DNA of 9,503 nucleotides from Trueperaceae bacterium. GTDB lineage: Bacteria > Deinococcota > Deinococci > Deinococcales > Trueperaceae. The notes beneath the pieces were generated by a model that saw only the letters and a list, made by a program, of their open reading frames with translations, was not told where the DNA came from and ran no database searches. Both the position numbers and the translations under genes were made by a program. Below, piece by piece: positions 7,042 to 9,503 of this stretch. The stretch is taken from the NCBI GenBank assembly GCA_029210865.1, contig JARGGE010000079.1, forward strand, positions 1 to 9,503, given 5' to 3'. Position 1 is the first letter of the stretch. Every line of letters begins with the position of its first letter.

Positions 7042-7095
7042 CGGACCGCCTCTCAGCCGGAACTGACGAAACGAACATGAACACGGAACGCTAGA

Positions 7096-7108
7096 TTGGT
7101 CTGTTCAA
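7096..7108. promoter_or_regulatory. Candidate FadR-family operator
   Basis: TTGGTC-T-GTTCAA is a 13-bp dyad around a central T. TTG..C is mirrored in G..CAA (four of six positions per arm), similar in size and outer bases to the TTGGT-N3-ACCAA sites used by FCD-type GntR regulators. It overlaps the end of the candidate -10 and the expected start site of the operon, which suits repression. The direct repeat ACGGAACG at 7083-7090 and 7120-7127 flanks it. Confidence 0.45.
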
Positions 7109-7135
7109 CTTACCGGTCGACGGAACGAATTGCAA
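7107..7135 (-). promoter_or_regulatory. Candidate sigma-70-type promoter of the gntR-tct-ttuC-tarD operon
   Basis: Reading on the minus strand, TTGCAA (7135-7130) is followed by a 17-nt spacer and TAAGTT (7112-7107). The boxes match 4 of 6 and 3 of 6 consensus positions; the spacing is ideal. The predicted start near 7100 would leave a leader of roughly 60 nt before gntR. This 107-nt region is the only sizeable gap upstream of the operon. Confidence 0.4.
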
Positions 7136-7148
7136 GCCCGCGCACGAT

Positions 7149-8405
7149 CTAGCGTCCCGCGGCTGCGGCCTGGCTCCGCCGCGCGAGCCGACCCACCGTC
7201 AGGCCCTGCACCAGGATCGAGAACACGACCACGCCGTACGTCATGGTGAGGATGAGGTCGCGGGCCGGCCCCGCCGGCAGCGCCAGCGCCAGGGCGATCG
7301 AGATGCCGCCTCGCAGACCGCCCCACACCATGAGGCGCGTGGTGTACGGCGCGAAATCGCGTCGGAAGCGGAACAAGCTGATGGGGACGCTCACGCTGAC
7401 GAGTCGGGCGAGGAGCACCAGCGGCACCGCCACGATGGCGGCCTCCACGGCCAGCACCGTGAACTTCAGGACCAGCACCTCGATCCCGATGAGCACGAAC
7501 AGGATCGCGTTGATCACCTCGTCGACCAGCTCCCAGAACGAGTCGAGGTGCGCGCGGGTGCGCGCCGACATCGCGAGCAAGCGGCCGCGGTTGCCGATGA
7601 ACAGCCCCGCGACGACCACGGCCAGCGGCCCCGACGTGTGGAGCCAGCTCGCTGCGGCGTAGCCACCGGTCACGACCGCCAGGGTGATCAAGATCTCCGT
7701 GGTGTAGTCGTCGATCTGGCCGAGCAACCGGTACGCGGCGAAGCCGAGGAGCATGCCGAACGCGACGCCGCCCAATGCCTCCTGAACGAACAGTAGGGCG
7801 ATCTCGCCGACACCGACGGCCCCGTGCCCATCGCCCGCGACGAGGCTCAGCAAGACGGTGAACACCACGACCGCGACGCCGTCGTTGAACAGCGACTCGC
7901 CGGTGATCAGGGCCTCCGTGTCCTTGCCCACGCCCACGCGCTTGAGGATCGCCAGGACGGCGATCGGGTCGGTCGGCGAGATCAAGGCGCCGAACAGCAG
8001 CGCGTACGCGAAGGGCAGCTCGACGCCGAGCCAGCCGCCGACGACGTAGCTCAGCCCGCCCACGATCAGGGTCGACAGCACGAGGCCGATGGTCGCCAAG
8101 GCGAGGATCGGACCTCGGTGGCGGAGCAGGTCGGACAGGTCGACGAACAGCGCCCCCGCGAAGAGCAAGAAGCTGAGCAGGCCGCGCAACACCAGCTCGT
8201 CGAAATCGAGCACCGTGAGGAGCTCGTCCGCCCACGTCGCGGTCGCGGGGCCGCCGAGCACGACCAGCCCGAGCGAGAGGACCAGCGCCGCCAGCGTCAC
8301 CCCGATCGGCGTGGGCAGCTTCAGGTACCGCGCGTTGACGAACGCGAAGAGGGCGGTGGCGGTCACGAGGATGGCGGCCGCCTCGAAGACACTCACGATC
8401 CGCAC
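7149..8405 (-). CDS. CPA1/NhaP-type sodium (or potassium):proton antiporter
   Basis: A 418-residue polytopic membrane protein of the monovalent cation:proton antiporter-1 family, expected to exchange Na+ or K+ for H+ at the inner membrane. Motifs are SPTDPIAVLAILK (143-155), GESLFNDGVAVVV (169-181) with the ion-binding Asn174-Asp175 pair, FWELVDEVINAILFVLIG (290-307) and VWGGLRGGISIALAL (360-374) with Arg365. The C-terminus is short (about 15 polar residues), so there is no TrkA-type regulatory tail. The GTG at 8405 is 7 nt after the purU stop, which suggests co-transcription; a second GTG at 8396 would shorten it by three residues, and neither has a good ribosome site. The ion cannot be told from sequence. 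No functional link to purU or to the tartrate operon is evident. Confidence 0.9.
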   Translation of the reverse strand: MRIVSVFEAAAILVTATALFAFVNARYLKLPTPIGVTLAALVLSLGLVVLGGPATATWADELLTVLDFDELVLRGLLSFLLFAGALFVDLSDLLRHRGPILALATIGLVLSTLIVGGLSYVVGGWLGVELPFAYALLFGALISPTDPIAVLAILKRVGVGKDTEALITGESLFNDGVAVVVFTVLLSLVAGDGHGAVGVGEIALLFVQEALGGVAFGMLLGFAAYRLLGQIDDYTTEILITLAVVTGGYAAASWLHTSGPLAVVVAGLFIGNRGRLLAMSARTRAHLDSFWELVDEVINAILFVLIGIEVLVLKFTVLAVEAAIVAVPLVLLARLVSVSVPISLFRFRRDFAPYTTRLMVWGGLRGGISIALALALPAGPARDLILTMTYGVVVFSILVQGLTVGRLARRSQAAAAGR

Positions 8406-8412
8406 CCAGCGG

Positions 8413-9264
8413 TCACCGGAACACCACCGTGCGCCCCCCGTTCACGAACACCCGATGCTCGGCGTGCCAACGCACCGCGCGAGCGAGCACCCGGCGCTCG
8501 ACGTCCTGGCCGGTGGCGACGAGCTCGCGCGCGTCGTCGGCGTGCTCGACGCGCTCGACGTCCTGCTCGATGATCGGACCTTCGTCGAGCTCGCCCGTGA
8601 CGTAGTGCGCGGTGGCGCCGATCAGCTTGACCCCGCGCTCGTGCGCCTGCGCGTACGGGCGCGCGCCTTTGAAGCTCGGCAGGAACGAGTGGTGGATGTT
8701 GATCACCCGGCCCGCCAGGCGGCGGCAGAGGCCGTCGGAGAGCACCTGCATGTAGCGCGCCAGCACGACCAGCTCCACGTCGTCGTTCGCCACCAGGTCG
8801 AGGAGCGCGCCCTCGGCGGCGGGCTTGCTCGAGCGGTCGACGGGGACGTGGTGGAACGGCGCTCCGTAGAAGCCCGCGATCGGTTCGAGGTCGGGGTGGT
8901 TGCTCACCACGCCCACGACGTCGATGGGTAGGCGCCCCTGCCGCGCGCGGAAGAGCAGGTCGGTGAGGCAGTGGGCCTCCTTGGAGGCGAGCAGGAGCGT
9001 CCGCAGCGGACGCCCCACGGCGTCGAGCGTCCAGGTCATGCCCAAGGGCGCCGCGAGCTCCGCGAGGTCGGCCTCGAGCGCGCCGCGCTCGGCGGCCACC
9101 TCCACCTGGACCCGCATGAAGAAGAGCCCGGTGCCGGGATCGCCGAACTGCTGCGACTCGGTGATGTTGCCGCCCTGGCGCGCGAGCGCGCCGGCGACGG
9201 CGTGGACGATGCCCGGGCGGTCGGGGCAGGTGAGCGCGAGGACCAGGTGCTGGGCGGACGTCAT
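8413..9264 (-). CDS. purU: Formyltetrahydrofolate deformylase
   Basis: A 283-residue cytoplasmic enzyme hydrolysing 10-formyl-tetrahydrofolate to formate and tetrahydrofolate, which balances one-carbon pools and can supply formate for purine synthesis. Residues 5-80 form an ACT domain (LTCPDRPGIVHAVAGALA, GGNITESQQF). From about residue 87 the formyltransferase fold follows: LLASKEAHCLTDLL (91-104), VVSNHPDLEPIA (119-130), LARYMQVLS (168-176), NIHHSFLPSFKGARPY (189-204) and GATAHYVTGELDEGPII (216-232). The Asn-His-Asp triad of the hydrolase/transferase family is intact as Asn189, His191 and Asp227. Length is normal. The ATG lacks a clear Shine-Dalgarno sequence; a -10-like TATCGT lies 8 nt upstream, so the transcript may be nearly leaderless. 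The antiporter gene follows closely. Confidence 0.93.
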   Translation of the reverse strand: MTSAQHLVLALTCPDRPGIVHAVAGALARQGGNITESQQFGDPGTGLFFMRVQVEVAAERGALEADLAELAAPLGMTWTLDAVGRPLRTLLLASKEAHCLTDLLFRARQGRLPIDVVGVVSNHPDLEPIAGFYGAPFHHVPVDRSSKPAAEGALLDLVANDDVELVVLARYMQVLSDGLCRRLAGRVINIHHSFLPSFKGARPYAQAHERGVKLIGATAHYVTGELDEGPIIEQDVERVEHADDARELVATGQDVERRVLARAVRWHAEHRVFVNGGRTVVFR

Positions 9265-9272
9265 CGGAACCC

Positions 9273-9278
9273 ACGATA
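9273..9278 (-). promoter_or_regulatory. Possible -10 element immediately upstream of purU
   Basis: TATCGT on the minus strand ends 8 nt before the purU ATG, the spacing expected for a leaderless or very short-leader transcript. No -35 box is visible because the bases upstream are occupied by a GC-rich hairpin. Confidence 0.35.
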
Positions 9279-9297
9279 GCGGCGCCGGGGGCGCCGC
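9279..9297 (-). terminator. GC-rich perfect hairpin between the PIN gene and purU
   Basis: GCGGCGCC-CCC-GGCGCCGC on the minus strand is a perfect 8-bp stem with a 3-nt loop, 7 nt after the PIN-gene stop and directly against the -10-like box of purU. It lacks a U tract. It is the likely end signal of the PIN gene, but could also act on purU expression. Confidence 0.45.
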
Positions 9298-9304
9298 GGT
9301 GGGG

Positions 9305-9503
9305 TCAGGCGCCCGGGGCTACGACCTGGAGGCCGGCTGCGCGTGCGGCCTCCGACTGGCGGCGGTCGTACGTCACCATCGTCCGGCAGTCGCCTTGCAG
9401 CGCCGCGGCTACGTGCAGCGCGTCGAGGCTCCGGAGATGCGCCCCGGGCAGGAGGCCGGCGGTCCGGTAGGTGACCGCCTCGGGCTCGAGCAGGTCGAAG
9501 CGA
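9305..9503 (-). CDS. PIN-domain (VapC-like) ribonuclease, C-terminal fragment
   Basis: The final 65 residues of a gene cut by the window edge. SLDALHVAAALQ, then MVTYDRRQSEAARAAGLQVVAPGA, is the typical end of a PIN-domain nuclease of the VapC toxin type: Asp in SLDALH and Asp in TYDRR are two of the acidic metal-binding positions. The N-terminal acidic residues lie outside the window. If it is a toxin, its antitoxin should lie just upstream, beyond 9503. A stand-alone PIN protein is also possible. The TGA stop is at 9307-9305, and purU begins 40 nt on. Confidence 0.75.
   Translation of the reverse strand, partial: RFDLLEPEAVTYRTAGLLPGAHLRSLDALHVAAALQGDCRTMVTYDRRQSEAARAAGLQVVAPGA

Noticed and set aside
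1704..7080. Very long plus-strand open frames (about 500-600 codons) opposite tarD/ttuC, tctA, and tctC/gntR
   Set aside because: Their translations are rich in Arg, His, Gln, Glu and Val with no family motifs, and they lie antisense to genes with clear domains. High-GC DNA commonly leaves antisense frames without stops.
7042..7148. Riboswitch or small RNA upstream of gntR
   Set aside because: The 107-nt region shows promoter- and operator-like sequence, but no stem arrangement of a known riboswitch class that I can recognise.
8393..9274. 293-residue minus-strand frame over purU and a 280-residue plus-strand frame opposite it
   Set aside because: Both are shadows of purU, whose ACT and formyltransferase motifs and catalytic triad are intact in another frame.
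9305..9503. Toxin-antitoxin mobile or defence locus
   Set aside because: Only the C-terminal fragment of one PIN protein is visible, with no partner gene and no mobile-element marks, so a system cannot be claimed from this window.

Overview
The window is about 9.5 kb of GC-rich bacterial DNA in which every gene I can support is on the minus strand, so reading order runs from high to low coordinates. Start codons are mixed (ATG, GTG, and very probably one TTG). Shine-Dalgarno sequences are clear inside the central operon and weak or absent before purU and the antiporter gene. The periplasmic binding protein has a plain AFA-Q type signal peptide with no lipobox Cys, and purU has a -10-like box almost touching its ATG. 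High GC, leaderless-style starts and non-lipidated binding proteins are compatible with Deinococcota (for example Trueperaceae), but this is a guess and other GC-rich phyla are not excluded. I see no mobile element, CRISPR array, tRNA or rRNA.

Layout in transcription order. (1) 9503-9305: the C-terminal end of a PIN-domain (VapC-like) protein, cut by the window edge. (2) 9264-8413: purU, formyltetrahydrofolate deformylase, followed after 7 nt by (3) 8405-7149: a CPA1/NhaP-type cation:proton antiporter. (4) 7148-7042: an intergenic control region with a candidate -35/-10 pair and a TTGGTC-T-GTTCAA dyad over the -10/start-site region. (5) 7041-915: a compact catabolic operon, gntR (FadR/FCD subfamily) - tctC - tctA - tctB - ttuC/dmlA-type dehydrogenase - tarD. 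(6) 808-2: the start of a GH13 glycosidase that runs off the window.

The central operon reads as a tartrate-class uptake and catabolism unit. TctC captures a C4 dicarboxylic hydroxy acid in the periplasm and TctA/TctB import it. TarD keeps every catalytic residue of D(-)-tartrate dehydratase and would make oxaloacetate. The NAD-dependent beta-decarboxylating dehydrogenase next to it would handle meso/L-tartrate or D-malate. The GntR protein is the first gene and probably autoregulates the unit from the dyad at 7096-7108. A strong two-part hairpin between tctC and tctA would suit high expression of the binding protein relative to the membrane subunits.

The oddest object is the GH13 gene at the left end. 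Residues 1 to about 226 read as a cytoplasmic GH13_5-type alpha-amylase, but from the VDGFRFD motif onward it reads as a GlgX/isoamylase-type debranching enzyme, in frame. It is either a natural recombinant at the conserved region II or an assembly chimera, and it needs a read-level check before it is trusted.
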